A DNA stretch of 64,000 nt from an uncultured Clostridia bacterium (GCA_947625865.1 CANQQD010000001.1:1-64000); one strand, 5' to 3'; numbered from the stretch's first letter, positions 40,791-51,075 are shown. The notes: generated by a model from the letters alone, not told the origin. Made by a program: numbers and translations.

Positions 40791-43700
40791 TTACTCTTTG
40801 GGAAGTTCTGACAGCTTGTGGATCTGTCCCGCCCACTTGGACCAGCCTTCCATGTACTTATCGAACATGGAGTCGGGAACATACACTTTGGTATCCTTGG
40901 GCAAATCGAACTTGCCTACATAGCCCTTGGAGCCCGCCAGAGCCTCGCTTGTGCTGTTGATTACAAGTTTTTTCAGCTTACTCGTTTGGGGATTTACGAA
41001 CAGAGGAGCCCAGTTGGCCCTTTCGGATACGATAATCTCTTCAACGCAGTCGGGTAAGAGCTCGGGTGCGGCGCTTGCCCAGTGAGGGTCGTAAACGTTG
41101 TAGTAAACCTTTTTGAAGGTGCAGCCTTCGAATACATGGTTGCCGCCGCTTGACGTTACGTTGTTGGCTTCGATATCCCATATATCCAGCCTGAGTTCGG
41201 TGAGTTTGCTCAATCCCGCGAACGCATAGTCGCTGAGCTTAATGCGGGGATCGCTTGCCAAGCTTGTGGAGGGCAGGGTGAGTTCGGTTATGTTTTCGCA
41301 ACCCATCAGAACGCCCTTGGATATGGTGGTTATCTTGTTGGTAAACGTAAACGAGGTGAAGCCCTTGCAGTTCTGGAAAGCATACTCCCCTATGGTAGTC
41401 AGGTTTTCGGGCAAGGTTACGTTTGCAAGCAACGTGCAGCCGTCAAACGCGTAAGCGCCTATGGAAGTAAGGCTTGCCGGCAGTTCTATCTTTTCAAGTT
41501 TTACGCAGCCCTGGAAAGCGTTTGCGCCTATGGACGTTACTTCTGCGGGTATTGTAATGCTCTGCAAGTTCACGCAGTTTGCAAATACGCCTGCGGGTAT
41601 GGTAGTTTGCGCGGCGGGCCAGCTTATCTTGGTTACGCCCGAAAGGCCGGAGAGCGCATAGCTGCCGATTTCGGTGAGGCCTGCGGGAAGTTGCAGGTTT
41701 GTAAGTTTGGTGCAATCGCGCAGAGCGTTGTCCTTGAGCTTGGTAACTTTGTCAAGACCGCCGATTTCGGTTACGCCCGTGCCCGCAAACAAACCGCCGA
41801 GCTCGGTTACGTCGGCAGGAAGATTTACCTTGCCTGCGAGCTTTTCGTTTCCGCTGAACGCGTTGGAGCTGTTTTTGATGAGTTCGGCCGTCGGGTCGAT
41901 GGTTCCCCAATCGCCCGTAAAGTCGCTGCCGGCAAAGGCTTCGGCGCCCAAAGATGTAAGGCTTGCGGGGAACTTGGTTATGGTTCCGCTGAAAGTACTT
42001 GCCTTGAACGCGTTTGCGCCTACCGATTCAAGCCCGTCGTAGAACTCCCAACCGCTATCGAACGTGCAGGCGGCAAAGGCCGAAGTTCCTATTGTCTTAA
42101 CCGTCTTGGGTACGTTGTACGCGCCCGTGAGGGTAAGTTTTGCAAATGCGCTGTTGCCTATATCTTCAAGCGCGGTGCAGTTCCAGGTTATGGAGTTGAC
42201 GGACGTTGTGTTGCCGAACGCCTGTACGCCTATGGAGGTGAGGCCCTTGCCCATTGTAAGGGCTATTTTGCCGCCCTCGGCCGAGGTTGTAAGGGTGTTG
42301 AACGCCTTTTCGCCTATGGTCTGTACGGAATCGGGTATGGCGTAGGTTGCGCTGTCTATTTTAATGTTATAGAAAGCCTGCTTGCCTATGGTCTGCAACG
42401 TTGAAGGCAGTTTGTTGAAGTTATTGGTGTAGTATGCCGAATAGAACGCATTGTCGCCTATGGTAACGAGACCGTCGTTAAGGGTTATATTGCAGCTGCG
42501 CAAATCGCTGAACGCATTTGCGGATATGTTCTTTACGTTTGCAGGTATCACAAGCGTTTTGAGCGACGAGAAGTTTGACATTACATATGAAGGTATCGTC
42601 TCAACGGTGTCGCCTATGGTGAGGTCGCTTATCTTACAGTTGTAGAACGGATAATTGCTCGACGAGGACGTTGCGCCCGTGTATGTGGCGGATTTTGCAT
42701 TCCAAACGAGTTTGGTTATGGGCGACGTATAGAACGCACGTTCGCCAATCTCCTGCAAGGAGGCGGGAATGGTTATTGAGGCAAGTTTATTTTTGCCGCC
42801 GCTTTGGTTACCGAAGGCATATCTGCCTATCTTTTGAACTCCGTTGCCCATCTCCACGGTGGTAAGGTTATCCATCCTGGTGCAGGCAAACTCGCCAATC
42901 TCCTTAACCGTATCGGAAATTACTACCGTCTTGGCATTACTATATGCAAATATACCTAAGGGCAGGCGTTCTACGCCGTCCGCAACGGTTATCGTTTCCA
43001 GCCTCTTCAGGTTGGTGGAGGTGAAACTACCGCCGTAGGCGCTGCCGTCCTTATACTTTTTGGAGCCGAATACCAGCTCGGTAACGTTGATGAGCGCGGT
43101 GGAGTCGTTGGTGGATATTGACCACTTTTCAACGTTTTCGGATATGGTTATTTTGTTGACTATTATGTTGCTGCCCGTGATGCCCGCAAAGGCGTCTTTT
43201 TCTATTACCTTTACGTTTGTGGGGATAATCACATGGTGGGTTTCCGCAACTTCCTTATCGTTTTTAACGCGGTAGGAAAGCAGAGTGCCGTTTTCGTCCA
43301 CTATCCACGCCCTTGTATCGGAGGGGTCGGTGAGCTTTAAGGAGAGTTCCTTCCAGCCATCGGCGGCCATATAGGTGGCAAGTTTGCCGTCGGGCACGTT
43401 GATGGTGGTAATTGTTTCGGGAAGGGTATCGTTGAGCGTGGGAGGGGTTTGGGCCTCTACGTTGAGTATGTTGAGCACGGTGCCCTGGAACCTGCCCGAT
43501 TCGTACGCAACCTCCGCAAACGCGCCCTCCGCTATGGTGGTTACGTCTGCGCCGATTGTAAACGACGTGTACTTTTTGGCGCCGGGTATAAATACCAGCG
43601 TATCGCCCGCCTTGTTGTATACGACGCTGTCTACGGCCTTTAAGTAGGGGTTGCCGTCAACTACGGTTATGTTGCTTACCGAGCGCAGAACGGCCGAGCC

Positions 43701-46700
43701 TATGCTCTGAACCTTTTCGTTGAGCTCTATGGAGCCCGAAGTGCTGAGGTACATCACCAGCTTGCCGCTTTCGTCTACGACAAGGCCCTTTGCGTCGAGT
43801 TCGTTGTCGTAAACGAACATCCAGGTGCCGTTAAAGGCGTCTTTTGCCCACTTGGTGTTGTACGCTTCCTTTGCGCCCTCGGGAATTACTACGCCGTATA
43901 TGCTGGCTGTGCTGCCGAACGCGCCCTTATCGATTGTTACGCCGTCAAGCGAGTCGGCCGTGTAGGCAAGGTGTACCTTTTTGGCCATTGCGCTGTTGGC
44001 TTTGAGCTGTTTAACGGTAGACGGGATATAAACGTCGCTTATAAGCCCCTCTATGCCGTTTATCTCGGTTATGCCCTCCTCATAGCGGATGGAATTTATC
44101 GGGCCCAAATTGGAGAAACCGCTACTGGTAATTATTTTGATATTGCCGCCGAAAACTATGTCGGTTATCTTTTGGCAATAGCTGAACGCCGAGGGAGCGT
44201 TGAATTCTTCGCCGAAGCTCTGGCCGATTTCTATCTTGCCCGCGATATGGGTGTACTCAAACGCATAGTTGCCTATTTTGTTGAGTTTTTGGTTGAACTG
44301 CGGGTTCCTTACGTTGTCCATATAGCAATAGCTGAACGCATAGTCGCCTATGGAAGTGAACACCGACAGATCGAGGGATTTAACCGCGTTGCACTCGTGG
44401 AATGCGTGGTTGCCCGCCGCCAGCTCCACTCCCTCCGCAAAGGTTATGTTGCTGAGCTTTATGGCGCGCGCAAACGCGAAGTCGGGTATCTCTTTGAGCT
44501 TGGTGCTCCTTATCTCCAGGGTGGTGAGGTTCTGCAGACCCTTGTCGGTGCTCTGCGCGGTTACTGCGGTGCCCGGATAGGTGAACGCCGCGCCGATGGA
44601 GGTGCAGTTTTCGCCGATTATTATGGACGTGCCGCCGTATTTGATCATTGCGCGCTCGCCGAATACCTCTATATTTGAAGTATCGTAGTTTACGGGCAGG
44701 CAGGCAAGGCCGTAGCGGCCGACCTTCTTCAAGCCGGGAGCAAGGAAAGTGGTTACCTTGGAAAGGCCCGTGCTGTTGGCCACGGTGTAAACCCAATCGT
44801 CGGCCAGCTCTTCAACGGAAACGCCCAAATCCACCCTTGTGAGGCCCGTGGACAGGAAGCTGCCCGTGGGGATAACTTTGAGGCCCTTGCCCTCTGCCGA
44901 TTTAACGGTGAGGTCGGTTAACTTCGAGCAACCGTCAAAGGCGTGCTCTTTGAGGCCTTCCTCCTCCATTGTGTCGGGCAAAACAACCTGCATTGTGGCG
45001 CCGGAGCAGCCCGCAAAGGCGTACTCGCCTATCGATTTGAGGGCGGTGAGCTTGGAGAAATCCACGCTTGTTATGCCCGTGAGGCCGCGGAAGGCGTCTT
45101 TGCCTATCGTCTCCAACGTGGCGGGAAGCGCCACTTCGCCCTTGAGCGAGGAGCCCTTAAAGGCGTTGTCGCCTATGGATGTGAGCTTTTCGTTAAATTC
45201 AATAGCCACGAGATTGGTTTTGTTTGCGAACGCGTCCGCGCCGATGGCCGTTACGTTTTCGGGAACTGTAAGGGTGTAGTTTTCGGGCATTTCGCCTTTG
45301 TAGCCCGTGAGGGTGGTGCCCGAAACAATCAGGCCCTCCTGCGATTCGAGCCAAGTCTCGTAATAAGGGGTGTCATCTATGGCGTGGTCGCCCATGTCGG
45401 AAACGGCGTCGATGCCCGAGATTGTCTGCAACTTGGAGCAGCCGTTAAAGGCATATGCGCCAACCGAGGTAACGCCCGCGGGAATTGTGATTGAAGTTAT
45501 GTTTTGGTTGCCCTTTACAAAATATGCGGGAACTGCCTCTACGCCCGAGCCTATTTCAACCTTGCTTGCGTTGAGGAATATGGCTTTCGTGCCCGAATAT
45601 GTTGCGTTTACTGCATTGTAGTTCACCGTGGCGAGGCTTTCGCAATCCGCAAAGGCGTCGGAGCCGATAACGGTAACTTTTTGGGGTATGGTAACCGAGG
45701 TTATGGGCGTGCCGTAGAAGGCCTCCGCGCCTATCCCTGTGAGGTTGGCGGGCAGCTCGAGCGCACCGGTAAGCCCCGTGCCGCGGAAAGCGGCCATGCC
45801 TATGGTCTGCACGTCGGCGTCGAAAGTTACTTTTTTGAGGGCAGATACGCCGTAGAACAGGTTGGCGGGAACATTTTTAACGCCCGCGCCTATTTCAACT
45901 TCGGCGAGCGAAGCGCAACCTGAGAATACGAGGCCGGCGATGGTGGTGTCCCCCACTTCGACCGCGTTGTATACAACTTTGGTGAGCGCGCTGCTCTGGA
46001 ACGCGCCCGCGCCCAACGTTTTAACCGAGCCCGCGATTGTAAACTCTTTGAGGCCTACGCCGCGGAAGGCCCGCGCGCCTATGGAAGTTATAACGCCCTT
46101 GGAGGTGTAGTCGGTGAGGGACGAAAGTCCGTCGAACGCCTCCGCGGGAATTTCGGATATGCCGCTGCCCAAAACAACCTTTTTGAGCCCCTTGAGCTTT
46201 TTGGTGAGGTTGGTGGGTATTGTTTTTACGCCGTCGCCGAAGGTGAGGGAAACTTCGCCCGAAACGCCGTCGAACGCAAGTTGGTCCACTTCGCCGTTGG
46301 CGTTGTATTCCAGCGTTTTGATGCCTGCGCCATTAAAAGCGTTGGAGCCGATCGTGAGCACGCCCGAGCCGATTTTTACGTCGGCCAGCGCCGTACAACC
46401 CGAAAAAGCCTTGTCGTTTACGGCGGTGACGGAGTCGGGCAAGTCTATCGCTTTGAGGGCCGTGCAACCCGCAAAAGCCGAGTTGCCCACTGCCTTTAAC
46501 GTTTGGGGCAAACTTACCGTTTGAAGTTTTGTGAGTTTTTCAAAGGCGTTTGCGGCTATGCCGAGGGTGTCCTCCGATACGGTAACGGAGACGTCGTCGC
46601 CGACATATTTAAACAGACAGCTGCCCAAATAGTTTGCGCCCGACTTTAAGCCCGCTACCCACTTGGTGCCGAAGAATGCGTTGGAGCCTATGGTCTCCAC

Positions 46701-47306
46701 TCCCTCTGCGCCCTCTACCGATTGCAGGTTTTGGGCGTTGCGGAAGGCCTGCTGGCCTATTACCTTTATTGTAGAGGGAATGAATATGCTCTTTATTGCA
46801 GTGTTGCTTTCGAAGCCCTTTTCGGCTATTTCGGTTACGTTTTTATCCTCGTGTCTGGAGGGGAATATTACCTCCTCCGGCAGGGTCTGGCCCAATTTGA
46901 GCTTGATTGAATAGGACCCGTCCTTCAAGGCGACAAAGTCGAAGTATGTATCGGCCGTGGCGTCCTTTACCTTCCATGCGGCATGCAACTCTGTGTCCGC
47001 GGAAACGGTGTCTGAGTCGAAGTCCCATTTTTGCGTGCAGCCGTCGTCCTTGTACCAACCGTCAAACGTGTAGCCGCCCTTGGTGGGCGCTGCAGGCTCG
47101 GTTATCTTGCCACCCTTTTTAACCGTTTGGGAAGGAACGTCCGTGCCCCCGTTTGTATCGAACGAAACGGTATATTGCGTTTCTTCGACGGGAGGGGGAG
47201 TTGGCGTGTTGGGATTTTGTTCGTTATTGCAGCCTGCGGCTATGCCCGCTACCGCGGATGCGCCGAAAATGCTGACTAATAAAACCACTAATTTTTTGTT
47301 TTTCAT
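40791..47306 (-). CDS. Giant BspA-type leucine-rich-repeat lipoprotein
   Basis: The 2171-residue protein has a lipobox (GIAAGC, C26) and an InlB-like beta-grasp repeat at about residues 47-113 (YTVSFDTNGGTDVPS, YTFDGWYKDDGC). Many BspA/LRR_5 repeats of about 23 residues run through nearly the whole remainder (SIGDNAFKGSSLKGEVALP, SLTSIGAYAFDGCTLLANVTLP). Short non-repeat segments at about 1250-1400 break the array. No catalytic or sortase motif is seen. Such proteins bind host or polysaccharide ligands. It is the third gene of the extracellular amylase operon, after a 16-base gap, and has an AGGAGG site, so a role in starch binding or attachment is likely but unproven. Confidence 0.88.
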   Translation of the reverse strand: MKNKKLVVLLVSIFGASAVAGIAAGCNNEQNPNTPTPPPVEETQYTVSFDTNGGTDVPSQTVKKGGKITEPAAPTKGGYTFDGWYKDDGCTQKWDFDSDTVSADTELHAAWKVKDATADTYFDFVALKDGSYSIKLKLGQTLPEEVIFPSRHEDKNVTEIAEKGFESNTAIKSIFIPSTIKVIGQQAFRNAQNLQSVEGAEGVETIGSNAFFGTKWVAGLKSGANYLGSCLFKYVGDDVSVTVSEDTLGIAANAFEKLTKLQTVSLPQTLKAVGNSAFAGCTALKAIDLPDSVTAVNDKAFSGCTALADVKIGSGVLTIGSNAFNGAGIKTLEYNANGEVDQLAFDGVSGEVSLTFGDGVKTIPTNLTKKLKGLKKVVLGSGISEIPAEAFDGLSSLTDYTSKGVITSIGARAFRGVGLKEFTIAGSVKTLGAGAFQSSALTKVVYNAVEVGDTTIAGLVFSGCASLAEVEIGAGVKNVPANLFYGVSALKKVTFDADVQTIGMAAFRGTGLTGALELPANLTGIGAEAFYGTPITSVTIPQKVTVIGSDAFADCESLATVNYNAVNATYSGTKAIFLNASKVEIGSGVEAVPAYFVKGNQNITSITIPAGVTSVGAYAFNGCSKLQTISGIDAVSDMGDHAIDDTPYYETWLESQEGLIVSGTTLTGYKGEMPENYTLTVPENVTAIGADAFANKTNLVAIEFNEKLTSIGDNAFKGSSLKGEVALPATLETIGKDAFRGLTGITSVDFSKLTALKSIGEYAFAGCSGATMQVVLPDTMEEEGLKEHAFDGCSKLTDLTVKSAEGKGLKVIPTGSFLSTGLTRVDLGVSVEELADDWVYTVANSTGLSKVTTFLAPGLKKVGRYGLACLPVNYDTSNIEVFGERAMIKYGGTSIIIGENCTSIGAAFTYPGTAVTAQSTDKGLQNLTTLEIRSTKLKEIPDFAFARAIKLSNITFAEGVELAAGNHAFHECNAVKSLDLSVFTSIGDYAFSYCYMDNVRNPQFNQKLNKIGNYAFEYTHIAGKIEIGQSFGEEFNAPSAFSYCQKITDIVFGGNIKIITSSGFSNLGPINSIRYEEGITEINGIEGLISDVYIPSTVKQLKANSAMAKKVHLAYTADSLDGVTIDKGAFGSTASIYGVVIPEGAKEAYNTKWAKDAFNGTWMFVYDNELDAKGLVVDESGKLVMYLSTSGSIELNEKVQSIGSAVLRSVSNITVVDGNPYLKAVDSVVYNKAGDTLVFIPGAKKYTSFTIGADVTTIAEGAFAEVAYESGRFQGTVLNILNVEAQTPPTLNDTLPETITTINVPDGKLATYMAADGWKELSLKLTDPSDTRAWIVDENGTLLSYRVKNDKEVAETHHVIIPTNVKVIEKDAFAGITGSNIIVNKITISENVEKWSISTNDSTALINVTELVFGSKKYKDGSAYGGSFTSTNLKRLETITVADGVERLPLGIFAYSNAKTVVISDTVKEIGEFACTRMDNLTTVEMGNGVQKIGRYAFGNQSGGKNKLASITIPASLQEIGERAFYTSPITKLVWNAKSATYTGATSSSSNYPFYNCKISDLTIGDTVETIPSYVMSNFSSLKTLVIPANVKNISANAFSDLRSCNITLNDGLVTIGDNAFYSAYYTNNFNKLPSTLQTIGKQAFYNIKIDSATYAIPDSVQTIGEKAFNTLTTSAEGGKIALTMGKGLTSIGVQAFGNTTSVNSITWNCTALEDIGNSAFAKLTLTGAYNVPKTVKTIGTSAFAACTFDSGWEFYDGLESVGANAFKASTFSGTITKFPASLTSLGAEAFAGSDFTGDWGTIDPTAELIKNSSNAFSGNEKLAGKVNLPADVTELGGLFAGTGVTEIGGLDKVTKLKDNALRDCTKLTNLQLPAGLTEIGSYALSGLSGVTKISWPAAQTTIPAGVFANCVNLQSITIPAEVTSIGANAFQGCVKLEKIELPASLTSIGAYAFDGCTLLANVTLPENLTTIGEYAFQNCKGFTSFTFTNKITTISKGVLMGCENITELTLPSTSLASDPRIKLSDYAFAGLSKLTELRLDIWDIEANNVTSSGGNHVFEGCTFKKVYYNVYDPHWASAAPELLPDCVEEIIVSERANWAPLFVNPQTSKLKKLVINSTSEALAGSKGYVGKFDLPKDTKVYVPDSMFDKYMEGWSKWAGQIHKLSELPKE

Positions 47307-47322
47307 TTATTTTTCCTCCTGA

Positions 47323-48198
47323 TTAATCCTGTGGTTCCATATATACGGTCATCCAGCCGCCTGCATCATAAAATTTGATGTAGATTCTGAAATGCCTTGT
47401 GTCGTTTACGGCATACTTGAACATGGGTTCGCCTCTGCCGGGCGCGGTATAGTCGCCGCCGCCCGCAAGGAACGAGCCGGTGTGGTTGTTGCCGCTGGAT
47501 TCAAACTGAACGCCGCGCTTGCCGTTTGCGAGTATGGGCGCTATCTGGTGTTTCTTTGACCCGCCCAAACCGACGGTGTAAACGGTTACTTCGTCGCCGT
47601 AGCTCAGTTCAAACCACTCGTTATAAAGCTGTACGGGTGCGCCGTAATCAAATTGGTAAGCCGAGCTTACGTCGGTGCCCGAAACGAACAGCGTTACTCT
47701 TTCGGTTTCGCCCGTGGCCGCACGCTTTATCGACATGTAGTGGTTGGGCGGTATTATAGTTTCATCGTCCGCAGGGACGGGGTCCTTGGGCTGGGACAGG
47801 TCGGCGCGCCAATCTGCGTACAGATATGTAACTCCGCTTCCCTCGGGCACGGTAGAATAGTAAGTAACGGTTGCCGATTCTATCGTCCACCAGCCGTTAA
47901 AGGAATAGTCGTTGCCGTCTTTGTCCTTTCTGTTGCCAACGGCGGCGGGAAGTTCCTCACCCGCAGCCAGCGTGCAACGGTATGCGTTGGGAACGTGTAT
48001 CTGTGCGCACTCCTCTTCGCTGAGTTTTTCGGCGCCGGACGGCACGGTGTAGCACACCGTCTGGCCGCCCTCTTGGTATGTGCCGGGCACAAGATATACC
48101 GTGGACGCGTCCTGTTCTGCGCTTGCGGCAAAACTTGCCCCCGCGCCGAGACCCGCGCACACTACTCCCGTCATCAAAATAGCTAAAAGTTTTTTCAT
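47323..48198 (-). CDS. Secreted protein of the amylase operon
   Basis: The 291-residue protein has a cleavable signal peptide (LLAILMTGVVCAGLGAGASFAASA). After that come a segment like an InlB repeat (YLYADWRADL) and a C-terminal beta-rich region rich in aromatic residues (HFRIYIKFYDAGGWMTVYMEPQD). The C-terminal part recalls starch-binding modules of the CBM26 type, with exposed Tyr/Trp, but I cannot prove the family. It is between the amylase (12-base gap) and the giant LRR gene (16-base gap), so it is co-expressed with both. A starch-binding or surface accessory function fits the context. Confidence 0.7.
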   Translation of the reverse strand: MKKLLAILMTGVVCAGLGAGASFAASAEQDASTVYLVPGTYQEGGQTVCYTVPSGAEKLSEEECAQIHVPNAYRCTLAAGEELPAAVGNRKDKDGNDYSFNGWWTIESATVTYYSTVPEGSGVTYLYADWRADLSQPKDPVPADDETIIPPNHYMSIKRAATGETERVTLFVSGTDVSSAYQFDYGAPVQLYNEWFELSYGDEVTVYTVGLGGSKKHQIAPILANGKRGVQFESSGNNHTGSFLAGGGDYTAPGRGEPMFKYAVNDTRHFRIYIKFYDAGGWMTVYMEPQD

Positions 48199-48210
48199 GT
48201 GAGTCCCTCC

Positions 48211-50913
48211 TTATTTCACCTTATATATAGTCATGGAAAGGGGTTGCATAGTTCTGCCCGATTCAAGCGCGTCGCCGTACAACAACTCGGAATTTGTGGG
48301 TACTGCGTAGCCCGAGGAAGCCTGCTGCTTGGAGGCGTTTACATACACAAGTATCTCATGTTCGGCGTCCTTTACCGAATAGCAAATAACCGTTTCTCCG
48401 CCCGAGTTGGTAAAGGTCTTGGTGTGGTTTACCACCGTGCCCCTCGCCAGCGTGGGATTTTGTTTGCGCACCTGTATCAGCTTTTTGTACACAGAAAGCA
48501 TGGAGTTGTCGTCTTTTTCCTGCTCTGCTATGCCGTCCAACTTTTCGTTGAGCGCGTCCCACGTCATTTTGTAGTTGTTGAAGCCTATAGGATAGTAGCA
48601 GTTGTACTTGCTGCCTTCCTTTGTCTTGCTCCATTTGAGGGGCTGACGGAGCCATCTGTCCTCATGGCCGGGGCCTTCGCTTGCGGGGTTGGGAGTTTTA
48701 ACGCCGAACATGCCCAGCTCGTCGCCGCCGTAAATCCAGGTTATGCCCGGTACGGTGAGGCACATGCCCGCCCAGAGTTTGGCAAGGGATTCGGAAGTAT
48801 TCCACTCGTCCTGAGTGTAATTCTCGCGGTCGAGGCCGTTGCTCACCCAGTCGTGCGTGGCCTCGTTCCAGCCCGCCATAACCCTGTCGCGTGCGCGCTG
48901 CACGTCGTGGTTGGAGGTGAAGATACCGTCGATATAGTCGGTGCGGTACAGTCTGAAGTCAAACTGCGCGGCGGCGTATTGGTTCATGGCCTTGGAGGCG
49001 TATTGTTGTTTGGACTGCATGTTGTCGGAATTGGCTATAACGCCCAGACAGCCCGTTGTGTCGTAATACCAGTTGAAGTTGAACTGAGAATCGAGGCCTT
49101 CATACAATCCCGCTATCTTGATGGGGTCGCCGTTGAAGTTTTCTCCCACAAGGATGGCGCCGGGATAGCTGGCTTTGAGCTTGGCGTTGAACTCCATAAA
49201 GAAGTGTGCGTCCTTTTTCATATCAAAGGAATAGTCGCCTGCGGTGGAGCCGATTTCCGTGCCCTTGGAGATATCCTTTATTATCTGGTCGGAGTGATCG
49301 TAGCTCTCGTTTTCCATATATATGTGTTTAACCGCGTCCAGACGGAAACCGTCGAGTCCGAAGCTCATCCAATACAGCGCAACCTGCAAGATCGCGTCGC
49401 GGGTGGCCTGATAGTCGAAGTTGAGCTCGGGCATGGACGAGTTGAAGCTGGAATAATAGTAATAACCGTTGGAATCCTTAAACCACTGCAACTTTTCGAG
49501 GGGATCGGTTATGGTCTTATAGTAGTCGGCGTTTTTCCAGGTATAGAAGTTGCGGTAATCTATCTCTTTATAGCTGCCGTCGGGCATTTTTACCGTCTCT
49601 TTTACGAGGTTCTGCGATTTTATAAACCAGGGATTGGACGTGGATGTGTGGTTTAATACGAAGTCGAGCAATATGCGCATGCCGCGTTGGTGCACCTCAT
49701 ACACAAGCTCCCTGTAATCGTCGAGCGTGCCGAAGCGTGGATCTACCGTGAAGTAGTCCATTATGTCGTATCCGTGGTAGGAGTTGGACTGCTGGAAAGG
49801 CGTGAGCCACAATACGTCTACGCCGAGCTTTTCAAGATAGTCAAGATTTTGGATGATGCCCCTGATATCGCCCATGCCGTCGCCGTCCGAATCGGCAAAG
49901 GACGCCATGAATATCTGATAGCCTACGCTCTCCTCTTCCCAGCCCTCGGCTACGTCCTGTTTGAGATATACGCCGTTGTTGCCCTTGCTGGAAACCACGT
50001 CATAAGTTGTTACGGCCGAACCCTCTTCGAGACCGGCGTAGGGATCGAATACCACATATGAAGCAAATGTGGGCGTGCCGTTTTTAACTTCACCCTGCCT
50101 TACAAACCAATGGTAGTCCCCCTTGTCGCGGCGGGCTTCTTCAAGCACTATGTACACGTCGCCGCCGTCGTTTACCCAAAAGCCTTCCTCGTATAAACGG
50201 CTGTGTTGGGAGTAAATCTGTATGCCTATGCGCAACGTGTCGGAATAGGTGATGGTAAACCCTTTATTGTTGCGGGTCTCCTCATTCCAGCCGGCGTCGG
50301 TATAGGTGGCGTTAAGGTCTATGTCGTAGACTGCGCCCGATTCGTCTATCTTCATGGGATAGAACGCGCGGCCTTCGCCGTTGGTGGGGAAGTATTCCCA
50401 TACCCAAAGACCCCAATCGCCGTAGACGTCAGACTCTATCTGCGAGGAGTAGCCGGGAGCCGCCGCGGTGTTGGTCGTTCCCTCCTCGCTCTCGGAGTGC
50501 GCTCCGCGTAAATAATGGATATAGAGGTGGTCTTTCTCCCCCCAATCAAGGCTCCTCTCGTACGCTTCGGCCTTGTCGCTCGAAACGGCCGTGTTCCACT
50601 GGGCCTTGAGGGTGATATTTTCGGTAACTGTGTCCGAGGAGAAATCCCACTCCTTGTTGCCTTTGTACCAGCCGATAAGCGTATGGCCTTTCCATGCGTC
50701 TATCGTAGGCTGAACGGCCGTGGACCCGTTTTGTACCACCTGCGGTTCGGGAGTTCTCACGCCCGCTGCCTGTGCTTCGCTACCCACGTCAAAGGTTACC
50801 GTATATTCTGTCGCCGCCGCGGGGCCGCCGTTATTGGACGGATTACAACCCGCAAACACGCCGAACAGCATAACAACGGCAAGCAAGACGCCAAGTATGC
50901 TTTTCTTTCTCAT
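48211..50913 (-). CDS. Extracellular GH13 alpha-amylase lipoprotein
   Basis: The 900-residue protein has a lipobox (FAGC) and an InlB-like repeat (about residues 37-107, HTLIGWYKGNKEWDFSSDTV). An about 180-residue beta domain with CBM-like features follows. Then comes a GH13 barrel (about 330-800) with nucleophile D526 in DGFRLDAVKHIY, acid E591 in LVGENFNGD and the third aspartate in FTSNHDVQRARD. It probably hydrolyses starch at the cell surface to dextrins for import. It is the first gene of the three-gene surface operon, preceded by a GGAGG site and two operator-like palindromes. It could be a surface neopullulanase; alpha-1,4 activity is the usual expectation. Confidence 0.9.
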   Translation of the reverse strand: MRKKSILGVLLAVVMLFGVFAGCNPSNNGGPAAATEYTVTFDVGSEAQAAGVRTPEPQVVQNGSTAVQPTIDAWKGHTLIGWYKGNKEWDFSSDTVTENITLKAQWNTAVSSDKAEAYERSLDWGEKDHLYIHYLRGAHSESEEGTTNTAAAPGYSSQIESDVYGDWGLWVWEYFPTNGEGRAFYPMKIDESGAVYDIDLNATYTDAGWNEETRNNKGFTITYSDTLRIGIQIYSQHSRLYEEGFWVNDGGDVYIVLEEARRDKGDYHWFVRQGEVKNGTPTFASYVVFDPYAGLEEGSAVTTYDVVSSKGNNGVYLKQDVAEGWEEESVGYQIFMASFADSDGDGMGDIRGIIQNLDYLEKLGVDVLWLTPFQQSNSYHGYDIMDYFTVDPRFGTLDDYRELVYEVHQRGMRILLDFVLNHTSTSNPWFIKSQNLVKETVKMPDGSYKEIDYRNFYTWKNADYYKTITDPLEKLQWFKDSNGYYYYSSFNSSMPELNFDYQATRDAILQVALYWMSFGLDGFRLDAVKHIYMENESYDHSDQIIKDISKGTEIGSTAGDYSFDMKKDAHFFMEFNAKLKASYPGAILVGENFNGDPIKIAGLYEGLDSQFNFNWYYDTTGCLGVIANSDNMQSKQQYASKAMNQYAAAQFDFRLYRTDYIDGIFTSNHDVQRARDRVMAGWNEATHDWVSNGLDRENYTQDEWNTSESLAKLWAGMCLTVPGITWIYGGDELGMFGVKTPNPASEGPGHEDRWLRQPLKWSKTKEGSKYNCYYPIGFNNYKMTWDALNEKLDGIAEQEKDDNSMLSVYKKLIQVRKQNPTLARGTVVNHTKTFTNSGGETVICYSVKDAEHEILVYVNASKQQASSGYAVPTNSELLYGDALESGRTMQPLSMTIYKVK

Positions 50914-50967
50914 AAATATTCCTCCGTTTTGATTTTATAAACAGTCCCTTTGGGGAACGTTTATTCG

Positions 50968-50981
50968 GTTAACCGTTTAAC
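50968..50981. promoter_or_regulatory. LacI-type operator 1 of the amylase operon
   Basis: GTTAACCGTTTAAC, nearly palindromic with a central CG; only the pair flanking the CG is mismatched. It matches the site upstream of the maltodextrin hydrolase operon. It lies 55 bases upstream of the amylase ATG. Confidence 0.72.
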
Positions 50982-51020
50982 TAAATTTTTTTGATCGGGT
51001 TTTTTTAAAGGAAACTGCAA

Positions 51021-51034
51021 GTTAACCGTTTAAC
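51021..51034. promoter_or_regulatory. LacI-type operator 2 of the amylase operon
   Basis: Exact repeat of GTTAACCGTTTAAC, 53 bases (about five helical turns) from operator 1. This spacing would place two bound dimers on the same face of the DNA. Confidence 0.72.
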
Positions 51035-51075
51035 ATAAACCCGATAAGCCCGTTTAGCCCGATTTTGCCCCTTTA

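Noticed and set aside
40791-47306. Possible CRISPR or tandem-repeat array
   Set aside because: The periodicity comes from leucine-rich repeats in one open frame, with diverged units and no spacers.
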